Shown here one piece after another: positions 1-11,300 of a stretch of 64,000 bases of DNA (position 1 is the stretch's first letter; each line of letters starts with the position of its first letter). The DNA is from Lentinula raphanica (lineage: Eukaryota > Basidiomycota > Agaricomycetes > Agaricales > Omphalotaceae), in NCBI GenBank assembly GCA_027919835.1, contig JANVFP010000054.1, positions 102,150 to 166,149 of the forward strand. The letters run 5' to 3'. The notes beneath the pieces were generated by a model. It was not told the DNA's origin, made no database searches, and saw only the letters and a list, made by a program, of their open reading frames with translations. The translations under genes and the position numbers were made by a program.

Positions 1-313
1 AAGTTGATTGACGCTCGTAGTATTTACCCAATTTCCTTCCATAAATAGCACATAGTACGCGCTCTATATATAATGTTTCCCATTGATAATAGATGCCGTT
101 TTGCGGCTCGAATCTTTGGCCATTTCTCACCCATTGAAGGTCTTCTTTCGCCTCAATAATTGATTTTCTTTCGCATTATGCTAAGATATCCTTTTGCGTT
201 GATTATTGATTATCTTTCACCCCAGATCTAGCTAATCTATAGCGCCCGCATTTCTTTCGATTTTTCCGTCGCGAAAGTGATTGCCCGGTTTTTTTAGGCG
301 CTGGCCCATATAA
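1..313 (+). repeat. Left terminal inverted repeat of the CACTA-like element (truncated by window edge)
   Basis: This is the reverse complement of 22591-22903. The outer ~100 bp differ at only two positions, while the inner 200 bp are more diverged; a hand count gives about 89% identity overall. The inner part is AT-rich with T-runs and CTTTCGC-like words. Positions 314-544 hold no gene that I can support. Confidence 0.9.
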
Positions 314-544
314 GGCAGCTCTAGTGCCCGTCACAATCTCGCTCAAGAGTGCACCAACAGAAGATGCGTTCATGGAGGATATGTTCTTCGTGTTCGTGCT
401 AGAGGTCGCGGTCGAGTTTCAGTGTCCAAACGGTGGGATACCGATTAAGGATAAAAAAGCGGTGATGAGTTCTGGATACGGTATGGCCTGTCCACGTTCC
501 ATGATCTTGAACAAACTCCAACAACATTTATTTCAACGTTTCTA

Positions 545-2114
545 CTAGCTGGTATACATGCTCAAATCAATCTCCCTCACCTCGAAATCCTGTTCGCCAA
601 CATACTTCGCCTGCTTGAGTTCCGACATTTGTTTGAGGTAGTTTTCATCGAAGAAGGACCGAGGCCATTTTTTGGGCGGCTTCCTGGTAGAGGCTTTGCA
701 TCTAGGATCGCCTCGAATTCTACGCTTCTTGACCCTTCCGCTCTGTATGAAAAGGAACTTCTCGAAGCCCGGTAACATGTCCAACCAGTGAAGCACATTC
801 GCCAAGTATGGATCGCGGAAGGGAATGGTCATGGTGAGTTTCACGGCTTCCTCTATTATCACGCCTCGCCCATTCGTCACTGTATCAACACCATCCTCAT
901 CCTCAGACATCCCACCTGGTTTGAGTTTTCCAACCAGTCGCAGTAGGTATTGGAAAAGTTGTACCCCTTCATGATCCTCTCTTTCTTGGGATACTTGAAT
1001 CATGATAGCACAGATCTCGCTGCGAGTACGCCATTTCTGAGTGACAAATGGGTTTCAGACAGATCACTAAGATACGGAAGTAGCCTACCACATGACGGAA
1101 ATTGGTTTCTCCGTTCATCTTGATTTTCAGTTCATATTCAGACACCAGCCGTTCATGTATCTGCTGTGCGCTCTCCATTCGACCTTCGACTGTGCGGGGA
1201 ATAGACTTGATTGCCGCCAGGAAGATGCGATACAAGCGTTCGCTTAGAAGGGAAATCCAGTCTATTTTGCGTTTACCGAACCGATTGTCCTTGGCTTCAG
1301 ATACAATGGCCTGGGCTGTTTTTACTAAATTCATGAGCAATTGTTCATTCCAAGGCAATGTAGCTAGGCCTTGAGTGGTGGTTTCACGTTTGTCAATCCA
1401 CGTACAATGGATACCAGGCCCGTGTTGTAAGGGATCGTTTGAGAATTCCTCCAGTCGTTGGTCCGAAACACTGGGGCGAACGAACGCTTTGAAATTTCTG
1501 CGCACTCCGAGGGCTTCTCGAACGAGACGTCTTCCAAGTTTCTTAGAGATGAGATTGCCAATCAGAAAATATGTGGGTTTAGACCACAATGGACTTACAT
1601 TGATTTCACGTTTCTGCTGTATAGATTGCCAAGATTTGCGGACGCCTTTTCGCTTGTAACGAGCGGCAGTATGGCTGACGTTACTCTCCACGAAATCATC
1701 TTCTGACTCTGAAGACGACTCCGATGATTCAGAGTCAGAATCACTTGAAAATGCAGCATCCCGAGCCTTGCCCTTGCCCTTGCCCTTGCCCTTGCCTCTA
1801 GAACGCTATAAAGAGAGATCAGAGTCTACACCGACCCATGCTGGTATATAATATACTGACCGGACCTGTCTCGTCCTCGGTATCGGAACCAGAATCTAAA
1901 AACATCCTTCGCTTCACCTTGAAAAGCAGTCAGTAAGCAGGCTGAACCTGATGCTATGCCTCAATCCTACATAAGGCGAATGAATTCGTGCTGTTCCCCA
2001 TCCTTTATGTCTGGAATGGGAATGTCTTCCTGCTGAGCTAGTTCCCGCTGTTTCACCAGCATCCTGCTCGGGTCCAGACGACGTCCCTGCTCCAGAAGCC
2101 TGAGTCGTAGATTT
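545..2114 (-). CDS. C-terminal domain protein with GMSEDED motif (near left end; may be the 3' part of the coiled-coil gene)
   Basis: Five exons join in frame with GT..AG introns: 1971-2114, 1861-1917, 1599-1805, 1089-1541 and 545-1036. The first exons encode a Ser/Gly/His-rich linker, an acidic Ser/Asp/Glu run and a Gly-Lys repeat (1764-1795). The last two encode a globular domain with DWISLL, GGMSEDED and RKPPKKWPRSFFD. The same domain, with introns at matching places, occurs at 21490-22576. I recall similar GMSxDE-type conserved hypothetical proteins from mushroom genomes but know no function. There is no obvious start codon, so this is probably the tail of the coiled-coil gene at 2371-6707. 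A separate gene is also possible. Confidence 0.6.
1764..1795 (-). repeat. Hexanucleotide microsatellite (cttgcc)n coding for Gly-Lys
   Basis: About five units of cttgcc lie in a coding exon. On the minus strand they give GKGKGKGKGK between an Arg-rich start and an acidic Ser-rich segment. Repeat number is likely to vary between strains. Confidence 0.7.
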
Positions 2115-2370
2115 CTGTACAGGTTATAAGATCAGATTGAGATTGAAGCGTCAAAGGAACATAGTCCTAACCAAGGGCCCTCCCAACTTGTACGAAGGGA
2201 ACCGCTCTTTAGCGTATCGTAGCTCGGCATTTATATCAGCGCGAGATAATGCTCGATTTTTTCCTCTCATTGTGAAACCGAAAGCATTGCTCGCGGATTG
2301 CGCGCGGAGGTCTTCCTACATGACAGTAAGTCCCTTGACCCTGTTTGTACCGTTGCCCAGAGAAATGCAC

Positions 2371-5300
2371 CTTTAATTGATCGCGTTCTGCTTTCAGGTT
2401 GGAGATCTGTGCATGTAAGCTCGCGATCTCTGTTGCCTGGGCGCCCGCTCGTGTACTTGACTAGGACCGAAATGAAGCAGTTTCTTATAAACCAGGGAAG
2501 ATGACGCACTTTGAGAGTATCACGTTCGCTCGTCAAACTTGTGATAGATTGTTGTAATTCTTTGATTTTATTGTCATTCTGCGTGTTCATGGAGAGTTGT
2601 TGATCATATTGTTTTCGTAGCTGGTCGAAAGACTGTTGCAATTCCTTGATTCTCTGATCAGGAGACGACTTGGATCAAATCCAGTGAGGTCGAATGGGTA
2701 GTGAATGAACAGAAAAAACTACCTTGTATTGTATTCGTTCTTGTTTCAACTGCTTTAGTTCGTTGTTGAGAGAAGAGACAAGACTACGCTCGGCATCAAG
2801 AGAGGTCTGCATCATATATAGTGTTCAGCAATATGCCTTTGCAATAGTCTGAACGAACCTGTAGATTATTACGTTCTGTTCTCAGTGTTTCTATCTCAGC
2901 TCGGTTCGATCCAGAGGCCTTGAATCATTTTAAGGGCTTCGCTTGATCAAGAACGCAACACGATAGAGTTACCGTTTCTTTCAAAGCCTTGATTTCAGCT
3001 ATTCTGGCCGCAAGTTTCTCCTATGGCACGATTAAGCCCGTGATGTAGAGATAGTGACACCGGGGGCGAACCTTTATGAGTTTGTAGTCCGCATTCAGCC
3101 CATTGAATCGAATCTAATGAGAAACAGTCAGATTGGGAACATACAGGAACCAAAACACGCACTTTAGCCACTGTTTCCAAGTGCAATTTGCGTATCTGTT
3201 CTTTCTGATCCTCAATTGTTTTGCGCTGTATCTGACAATCCCTCGAAAGGGTTTTGACCCTCTCATTGAGCGTATCGGAGCTCCCAGCTGACGACTAGGA
3301 CAGCGATAAGACATGTACCGTTAAGAAAGAGAGCTTCTCACCTTGAATGCACGTAATTCCTCCAGCTCTTTCCTGTCCGATTCAACTTGTTTCTGGGATG
3401 TCTCGAGGTCGGCATATAGCATATCAAGATCAATCAACATTTTACTGACCTTTAAAGTTGTAGTGGTCGCCTCAAGCTCACGTTGGGTCTGTCCTTGAGC
3501 AGAAGCGGCTGACTGAAACTCTTCGATCTTACTGTTCATCGTGACCATAAGCGCCTTGGAAAGCATTAGACAACTCCGGTGATAAGAAATGTTGGGATAC
3601 TAACTTGATTTTCGTCGGTCAAACTTGTCCGCTCCTTCTCCAGATTCTCTTTGGCTTGTTTCAACGCTAGCACAGTCTGATCGAGATCTGTTTTCTGTTC
3701 TCGCAAGGTTTTCACGGTTTCCGTAAGTTTGCTCATTTCAGTTTGTAGCTGAGCAAGCTGGGACGATGTCTGTGCAAGGTTTGACTTTAAGAAGGATTTA
3801 TGAGTTGATCTAACGCATAGTGAGAACAGATGAGTACCTCTTTGTCCTTGCCCTTGGCTTCAGCAAGCTCCACGCTTTCACGGAGTTTCTGACACTGAGT
3901 TTCCAATTCAGCGATCCGAGATGCACGCTGCGCAAACTCCTATGAATCATAGTTTGAGAACCAGAGAGTGAGTGAGCATGAGAACGCAAGACGAACCGCA
4001 CTCTGAAGCCTGAGTGATTGTAGTTCGGCAGAGGTTGTCTTCTCAGCCTCAATTTGTAACTTGTCAATGGTCAGAGATCCGTGGAGAGGCCGAAGCGATT
4101 GAGAGAATACCTCGTTTGCATTCTCAAGATCCCTATTGGATTGTTCTAACCTCGCTAGTTCTTTCTCGAGGATAAGTACTTTGTCTTGCAAATCGGTTCC
4201 TTGAGTACCATCCCGCTCAAGACTCTGAAAGGGTGTTGTTAGAGCAACACAACAATTTCAAAATGATTGAACACATACCTCCTTCTCGTTCTCAAGATCC
4301 CTATTGCTTCGTTCCAAATCAGCTATAGTTTTCTCCAAGGACACAATCTTCTCTTTCACAACCTGTAGTTCACTAGTCATGGATGACTTAAACAAGGAAG
4401 CATGGGTGATCAGCGGAATCAAGATCAAAACACTCGCATACCTGCTTAGTCTGTGCTGAGTTTCTGGCGCGCTCCAGATCTACATGAAGCTCTTGCGCTT
4501 TTGTCTTTGCTTGTTTCAGATCTTCGCAAACCCTGGTCAACTCGTCTTCCTTAGTCTTTTGAACTCGGTCAGCTTCTTCCAGCTTCTTTTTGAACCCGGT
4601 CTTGGCTTCTTCCAGTTTGGCAATGGTGCTTTCGGACACTGTCTTGGCATTTTCTAACATGACTTTGTTTTGCTCAAGTATTTTGATCTTGTTCTCGGAG
4701 GATTTCAGATCGTTGCGAACCCTGGTCAACTCGTTCTCGGTATCGACGCGCGACTAACAAAGACGGTCAACAATGCCATATGCTGATACCATGATACTTA
4801 CATCATCCTTGGTCTTATAAATACGATTGGCTTCTTCTAGTTTGGCAATAGTGTTCTCGGATACTGCTTTGGTGTCTTTTGTAATGGCTACTTCAGCTTC
4901 GAGCGCTTTTATCTTGTGCGCCGCGCATTTCAAGTCCTCACGAGCCCTGGTCAACTCGTTCTCGGTATCGACGCGCGACTAACAGAGATGGTCAACGAGG
5001 CTGTATGAACAAGGCCGTATGCCGATACCATGATACTCACATCATCCTTGGTCTTGTAAGTACGGTTGGCTTCTTCTAGTTTGGCAATAGTGTTCTCAAA
5101 CACTGCTTTGGCGTCTTTTGAATTGGCTACTTCAACTTCAAGTGTTTTGATCTTGTCCTCCGCGCCTTTCAGCTCTTCACGAGTCCTGGTCAACTCGTTC
5201 TCAGATTCAGCGTGAGACTAACAAAAAAGGTCAAACGGTGCCGAGCTATGTCAAAACCGTGAATCTCACTTCTATGTTTCCTTCAAGTACTTTGATCTTG

Positions 5301-6707
5301 TTCTCCGCGCATTTCAGATTCTCACGAACCTTCGTCAATTCGTTTTCGGTTTTGGCATGCAGCTAACAACGACGGTCAACCGGTGCTGAAACGGTGCCGA
5401 GCTATGTCAAAACCGTGAATCTCACTTCTATGTTTCCTTCAAGTACTTTGATCTTGTTCTCCGCGCATTTCAGATTCTCACGAACCTTCGTCAATTCGTT
5501 TTCGGTTTTGGCATGCAGCTAACAACGACGGTCAACCGGTGCTGAGTTATGTTGAAACCTGAAGCCATGATACTCACGTCATCCTTGGTCTTGTAAACAC
5601 GGTTAGCTTCCTCCAGTTCTTCAACGGTTTTTGTCATCGCAGATATACTGGACTGAAGAAGGTCTTCAAATTGAGACTGACGAGAAGAACCGATCGCCGC
5701 GTACCTGATCTTTATCAGCGTTTGTCTTCAAACGTCTGATCGTGCCGCGAAGATCCATCTTCTCCTGGTGGTCTTCATCAAGCTGCTCCTGGATCAGAAG
5801 TCAGAGGCAGTTCAAGAAGATGCTGTATTTACCTCTGAATTCATTATATTCATCTCGAGATCTCTTTTGTCCTGCTCTAACTTGCCGATGGTGCCCTCAA
5901 GCTCTTGAATCTTCGTTAGATAATCCACCTCAGTGGTAGATTCGGCACTTTCTGCGTGCTGAATTGAGGTTTCATGTCAACTATTAGTAGCTAGATAAAA
6001 TTGTGAGCTCACGACGTTGACGGCTTTCGCTGTCTCCATCTCTCTTTCCAACTGAGCGATCCTTTCTTTTGATTTCGAGTTCAATTTTGACAAGCTCTCG
6101 ATGGTTTTGCCTTTTTCGAAGATATTCTCCTAGAGAGCATGGTTGAATGAAGAATTCCCGTGGGCGTGATGACAAGAAATACCCTCATTTCTGTCTTATC
6201 CGACTCGAGCTGTGATATCTGTCTCTGGAGTTCTTCGCTTTGATTCCGGACGACCGCTAGAGAGGTTTGCTGAGGAAAATGTGATTACAACATACGGAGA
6301 TATTAATTCAGCGACACGCCTACATGCTGAGCTATCTGGAATCTAAGCTTCTCAATTTCCTTCGAGGAAGCATCGGAAACCTCGACGAGGCGTACTTTCT
6401 GGAGCTAGGTTCAGTAACAATCCCTTGATATTCATCAAAATAGGACATTCACCTTCGCTGCGGTGTCTTTACCCTTGCTCGATTCCGTAGGATCCTCAGG
6501 AGCATTGGTTTCCAACGATCTTTTCTTCTTCCCCTGGGGACCAGAAATCTGGGGATCTGGTTCAGCACTGTTGCTCATGTCCATCATCACATCGTCCGCA
6601 ACGCCACTTCCGGTGGTAGAGGTCTGAGTGCTGAGAGGCATATCATTGCTATAAGACTCAGTGGCAATGTCGCTCATATCGGGAAGTTTGCTCCCAACAC
6701 CCAACAA
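2371..6707 (-). CDS. Large multi-exon coiled-coil protein (cargo of the transposon)
   Basis: The first exon (6453-6707) starts MLGVGSKLPDMSDIATES and is Ser/Thr/Asp-rich. A chain of about twenty short exons follows down to 2371. Most encode 30-60 residues of heptad-like sequence rich in Glu, Lys, Leu and Gln, such as IAKLEEANR, TRVREDLK and SLTSERDTLK. Most introns are 40-60 nt. No motor, SMC or SNARE head was seen, so this is a structural or adaptor-like rod of unknown role. Several exons are tandem duplicates of each other together with their introns (4741-5544). The reading probably continues through the Ser-rich linker at 1971-2114 into the domain at 545-1917. A second ATG at residue 11 is an equally good start. 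Exact exon borders were not all resolved. Confidence 0.6.
4741..5220 (-). repeat. Tandem exon-plus-intron duplications, ~239 bp unit
   Basis: The blocks near 4801 and 5040 share the same order of intron, TCATCCTTGGTCTT, TTCTAGTTTGGCAATAGTG and TGGTCAACTCGTTCTC, offset by 239 bp. Each unit carries one coiled-coil exon (IAKLEEANR) and one intron. A diverged relative starts near 5579 and another near 4560-4740. The coiled coil has grown by local duplication of whole exon-intron units. Confidence 0.8.
5233..5544 (-). repeat. Two essentially identical 156-bp tandem copies (exon + intron)
   Basis: Copies at 5233-5388 and 5389-5544 match base for base as far as I can read, including the intronic part with GCTAACAACGACGGTCAAC. 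Identity in an intron points to a very recent duplication or to gene conversion. Each copy adds one short coiled-coil exon. Confidence 0.85.
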
Positions 6708-7042
6708 AGACGTTCTTCAGTAGTGAGGTCCACGCAGTACGTCGAGTGAGATGCAAGGCCGTAATCGTCCCAGGAAGTGGCTACAGTACAATCGAGGATG
6801 TTCTTAAGAACAAGCTAAGCGCTTAGGGTCTAACAGACTACAGTCAAGACGGGATTTCTCAATCACATGGGTGGCGCGTGTCGCAAGCTGTCGGACCGAT
6901 CAGGACCGACCCATCCGTTTGCTTTGTTTACACTCACTATATATGATCTTCAAGTCCATCACGTTCAAATATCCCCTTCTCTTTTCTTCAACTTTCACTC
7001 TCATCGATCTCCTCGATATCGTATCCATCTCATATCGGTACC
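6708..7042. promoter_or_regulatory. Divergent intergenic region between coiled-coil gene and RING gene
   Basis: These 335 bp separate two ATGs facing away from each other, so the stretch probably holds both promoters. A TATA-like ACTATATATGATC lies at about 6936-6948, upstream of the plus-strand RING gene. Nothing else was recognised. Confidence 0.45.
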
Positions 7043-8145
7043 ATGGGTTCCCGTAAAAACACTTCGCCGAAAAAACCTTCCCCCTCTACATCTCCTACTA
7101 GATTTTCCCGTCGTCGTCGAGTGGCAACAGAGCCTCATGCCATGAGTCTTCGTCAAAGAATTAGACCTATCTCTCCCATCCCTCATGATCAGAACACCTC
7201 GAGTGGAACGACGAACACAATTCACAGCAAGACCCCCGCTCCCATGATCTACCAGGATGCGAGTTTGGCTGGAGCGAGCTTCATGTCTGGACCTTTGACT
7301 CCCCAGCCTCCCACTCCCACTCCCATGATCGACCAGGATCAGATTACTATCTTCCAATTAGAAGTTCAACGTGTCGAAGCACGCAGCAGGGCCACGACTC
7401 CCGTCTTTTTCCAGGATGTGGATGTGACTGGAGGGACCGCCATGGCTCCCGAGCCTCCCATTCCAATGTCCGACCAGGATGCGGTAACCGGTCTTCAACT
7501 CGAAGTTGAACGATTCGAAGCTCGCTCAGACGCCGTGTCTACACCTTTGACGCCCGAGCCTCCCGTTCCAATGACCGACCAGGATGCGGTAATTGGTTTT
7601 CAACTTGAAGTTGAACGATTCAAGGCTCGTTCAGATGCCGTCATCGCTGAGCAGGAAAGAGCATTAGAGCTCATCAAGGAGAAAGAAGCCGTGCTACAAG
7701 AACAGTACAAGGTAAGTCTTTGTGCCCACTGAGGCGTTCAATGCTCACGCGTCAAGTTATAGTCCGTGCAAAAGAAACATGAGGAAGATCTGGCAGCGCG
7801 TAAGAAGATTCATGAATGTCCTCTTTGCTCGGATCTCGCCTGGGATAGTCATGTGTGAGCACTGTTTTGCACTTTGAATTAAGAATCCATCTCATCGCCG
7901 TTTTCAGTCTTGCATGTGGCCATTCTTTCTGTGTACGATGTCTCAACCGACACAGGTCCGAGCATGTACGAATGCGTCAGGAGTACCCTCAAACTTCAGA
8001 TGTCCTCATTCGTTGTCCAACTTGTGGTTCCAGTATCCTCACCAAGCCTATGCGCTCTGTTGTGTTACAGAATGGAGTAAACAATTTAGCAGCTGAATTG
8101 TTGGTGATGATTCCACCGACTGAACCTCTTCAATGGTCTTACTAG
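7043..8145 (+). CDS. RING-finger (C3HC4-like) protein, first paralogue
   Basis: Three exons (7043-7711, 7763-7854, 7908-8145) splice in frame to about 332 residues. The N-terminal third is basic and Ser/Pro-rich. The middle has a repeated unit of about 38 residues (PEPPIPMSDQDAV followed by LQLEVERFEARSDA) present two to three times, then a coiled coil. The C-terminus is a RING: CPLC, then CGHSFCVRCL, then CPTC, ending PLQWSY. RING proteins are usually E3 ubiquitin ligases; that role here is inferred. The RING region is clearly paralogous to the gene at 13372-14616 (CxxC-x-LAW and CGH-x-x-C in the same order). The two genes flank the transposase in opposite orientation. Confidence 0.82.
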
Positions 8146-8349
8146 TAGTGCTGGCTGTACATGTAAACCTCCAAGTACATCATCGTTGAACTTGTTTGTA
8201 CATTTCAATTTCATAATATTAATGTTTTCATTCGATCGTCGACGATCGATTCGAAGAGACTGGCTTACATTGAAATACCGAAAGCTGTTATACATAGACG
8301 CGGTCCTATCCTCGCTGCTTGGGCCACTATATTATAATCCACCCGCGCG
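8146..8349. other. Convergent intergenic region with an 18-bp perfect palindrome
   Basis: This stretch lies between the stop of the RING gene (plus) and the last small exon of the transposase (minus). It holds a perfect palindrome TCGATCGTCGACGATCGA at 8232-8249. It probably serves as 3' end for both genes. Confidence 0.5.
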
Positions 8350-11300
8350 CTATTCAATGATAGTCTGACAAGAAAACCAGCCATCAAGTTGTATATGGTG
8401 CATTGGTGTGCATATGGAACTTACTCACTTTTAGGTTCAAGCAAACCGTAATACCGAAAGGCTCTAATTCCCATCTTGCCGTGTGAGCTACCACCCAACC
8501 GTAATCGACGACTTCCAGATCGCCAGAGAATGCTGAAGCAACCATCTTTGCCTCGAATCCGCGGTCCCAGAATAATTTGAATGGATCAGGCTTGTCGCCA
8601 ATATTGATGATATGGGGTCCACTACGGCGTACAGTGAATCTGGTTTCATCATCTTGTTTGAAGATATGCTGAATTTGACCAGCCTCCCATTCAGTCTGCG
8701 CATCGCCGTTAGGATGAAAGCAGATGTATGAGTTTCCTGCACCTGTTGCCTCCGGGGTACTATAGTAGTTTCCGTGCGGCGTCAAGACCTTGGTGTAGCA
8801 CTGAACATTCTTTGAATAATCGAAACCCAGAAAACGAATCAATCCACGAGGAGTGGAGGTTTTGAAATGAGAGTTTTCGTCGCTCTTCATGGATGTAGAA
8901 TCTGAAATGATTGCCTCTACGGCCTCCTGATTGAGTTCATCAGAAGACGATGACAATGGCTGCATGCTTTCAGTGCTGGGTCATGAGCGAGCGAGACCAT
9001 ATGCTTTCTCAATCAGCTGAAAGCAATATTTGAGCAACGGCGGACAATCATCTTGTAAGGTTAAACGTCGAAAACTGGCTCCTTTACAGAACGAGTGAAG
9101 CAAGGTGCTCTCGAATTCACCTGACATATCGTTAGATGTAGATCAATACGATGTGCTAGAGCGAACATACCGTGTTTATGATTGACTGGGATTCCCCTGA
9201 GCCGTAATATGAGTCGTTCGCCTGGAAAACACCAGAAATTTCGGACAGTACTGAATAGGTCCATTGAGTCGTAGATATGGAACGCGAGGTGATGGCTTGG
9301 TTGAATGAAACCGGGAAAATTTACTTTCAATCCATCTATATGATGACGGAGATATTCACGGAAATCCGTTCGATCCTGTTTGGATAGTTTATGCTTGGCC
9401 ATCTTGATTGCAGCGCATGTGAGATATAGCGTAGTTTCAAGAACCGAACGCATATCATTCGCATCGGTCGCGGCGTTGGGTGAATCCTCTTGCCAAAGAC
9501 TCAATAGGGCAAGCGGGAGAAAGATGGAGAATAGGTTACGCCAGTTATCCGCCTTGGGTGTGCCCCCTTTAGGCAATCCGATGAATTTGGATGGTTTTTC
9601 GACATAACTTGGAGTGACAATCTCAGAGATGGCCTGCTGTACGCGTTTGAGGACGACGGGAGAATCAACTGGTGTCCAAAAAATGGCTTCGGTAGGTTGA
9701 GTCATTCTCTGCCAGTTGTTTAGATTATCATGAACAGCAGTGTTCCAATAAAGAGAGTACTCACCCAGTCCACCAATAAAGAGATCAGATCCGACTTCTG
9801 AGCAACCTTGGTCGAGATATCCCTCGGGATACGATTAAGATCAGCACAAACATAAAGCAGGGCATCTCGGGTTTTGGTCTTCAGGCGCTTTGCTAATCTC
9901 TCCTTTCCTACGTCATCAGTTTCGACCGGTTCCCAGAGATACTGGTGGATATGTCCTATATGGACCGCAGTGGTGTACTTCATTGATGTCGCCAAGTCTT
10001 GCATAAAGGCTTGCCTCTCTGTGCTGCTGAGGGCATGGCATGGCAATCCAGCAAAATATGTGATAGGGTCCGTTGACCCGGAAGTTTTTGCAGGTGGACA
10101 ATGAGTCGATGTAAAGGAAGGCCAGACAAACGGACTTTCTTCCTGAATGCCGGTTAATCACTGTGTCATAACCGTCTCAGTGGTGCATCATGGATATCAA
10201 ACTCAACATACCCAGTTCAGAAGAGCATCTACCATATCATCTTTCGTGACGTCTCGCTTCCTGATCATTTGCAACCTCTGGAGCTTCTCGGAGGAATGAG
10301 GGGGAAAAACAACAAGATCATCACAGACGTATAGGAGGACACTCCAGATGATCGTTTTGAGCTTATTGCAGAAGCGATCTTGAGCAGATCCCGTAGCAGG
10401 CCGCCGATCCGAAAGCAAGTTGTGCACATCAGCAATTTGACCCAAGTGGCGAGGATTAGTGACAATCTCTTCCTTCAATCTCGACATCCTTTGCTGTCTT
10501 AGAGCTTGCAAATCTTCTGGAAGGTGGTCCCACTCCAGTATAGCCGTAGTGTGTTCAACATCGGTATCTGGTTCCCCAACAGAATCGGATCCTATAAGCT
10601 GAAGGGGCGGAGGCGGAGTAAACTGGTGATGATGAGCGAATGAGGAAGATGGAGTCGTGGCTTTGCTTTTAGGATCATCCTTGCTCTCTGGATTGTTGAG
10701 ACGAAGTCCGTCTCGGAAGTAGTTCTTTTCCAGAAGCAGATACATTGTATGCATGGGGTCAACGGTCAAGTGTAACGATGGTCAATAGTATGGGAGCCGC
10801 CAAAAGTCTGAGTAACGCGTGCCGTATAATTCTTCTGGAACTATTCTGTCATCCATGCAATGTGCATTTCGCCACATCTCTGCACCTTTCTTGAGGTATT
10901 CGTCATCAACTGACTGCCAATCCTCGAAATTGGTAGCATTGAGATAGGCCCGGTGCCAAGTTTTACATCCAAAACAAAAACAATGAGATCCAACGTCCAG
11001 CAGGCCGGTATACGGTCGGATAGCTTTGAAATCCATGGAAAGGATTGCCAATACGACTCTATGTATGCACTGGTAAGGCGATTCTTCGCCGTCCACATGC
11101 GCACATTGAAGTCCTCGTTCATAAGCTATCAGAAGCTCGTCTACAAGGGGTCGAATAAAATGACAATGCTCTGCTTCTTTAGAATCTGGTTCGGAAGGAC
11201 CCTGGATGATGCCCGCAAGATAGACGTACGCTGAGTCCTCCCGCATTTCTGGTGGAAGATTTAGACACGACATGGATATTACACCAGTAGAAAGGTGTTT

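Noticed and set aside
2371..6707. Coiled-coil gene as a SNARE, SMC or myosin
   Set aside because: Only heptad repeats are visible; no ATPase, motor or membrane-anchor motif was found.
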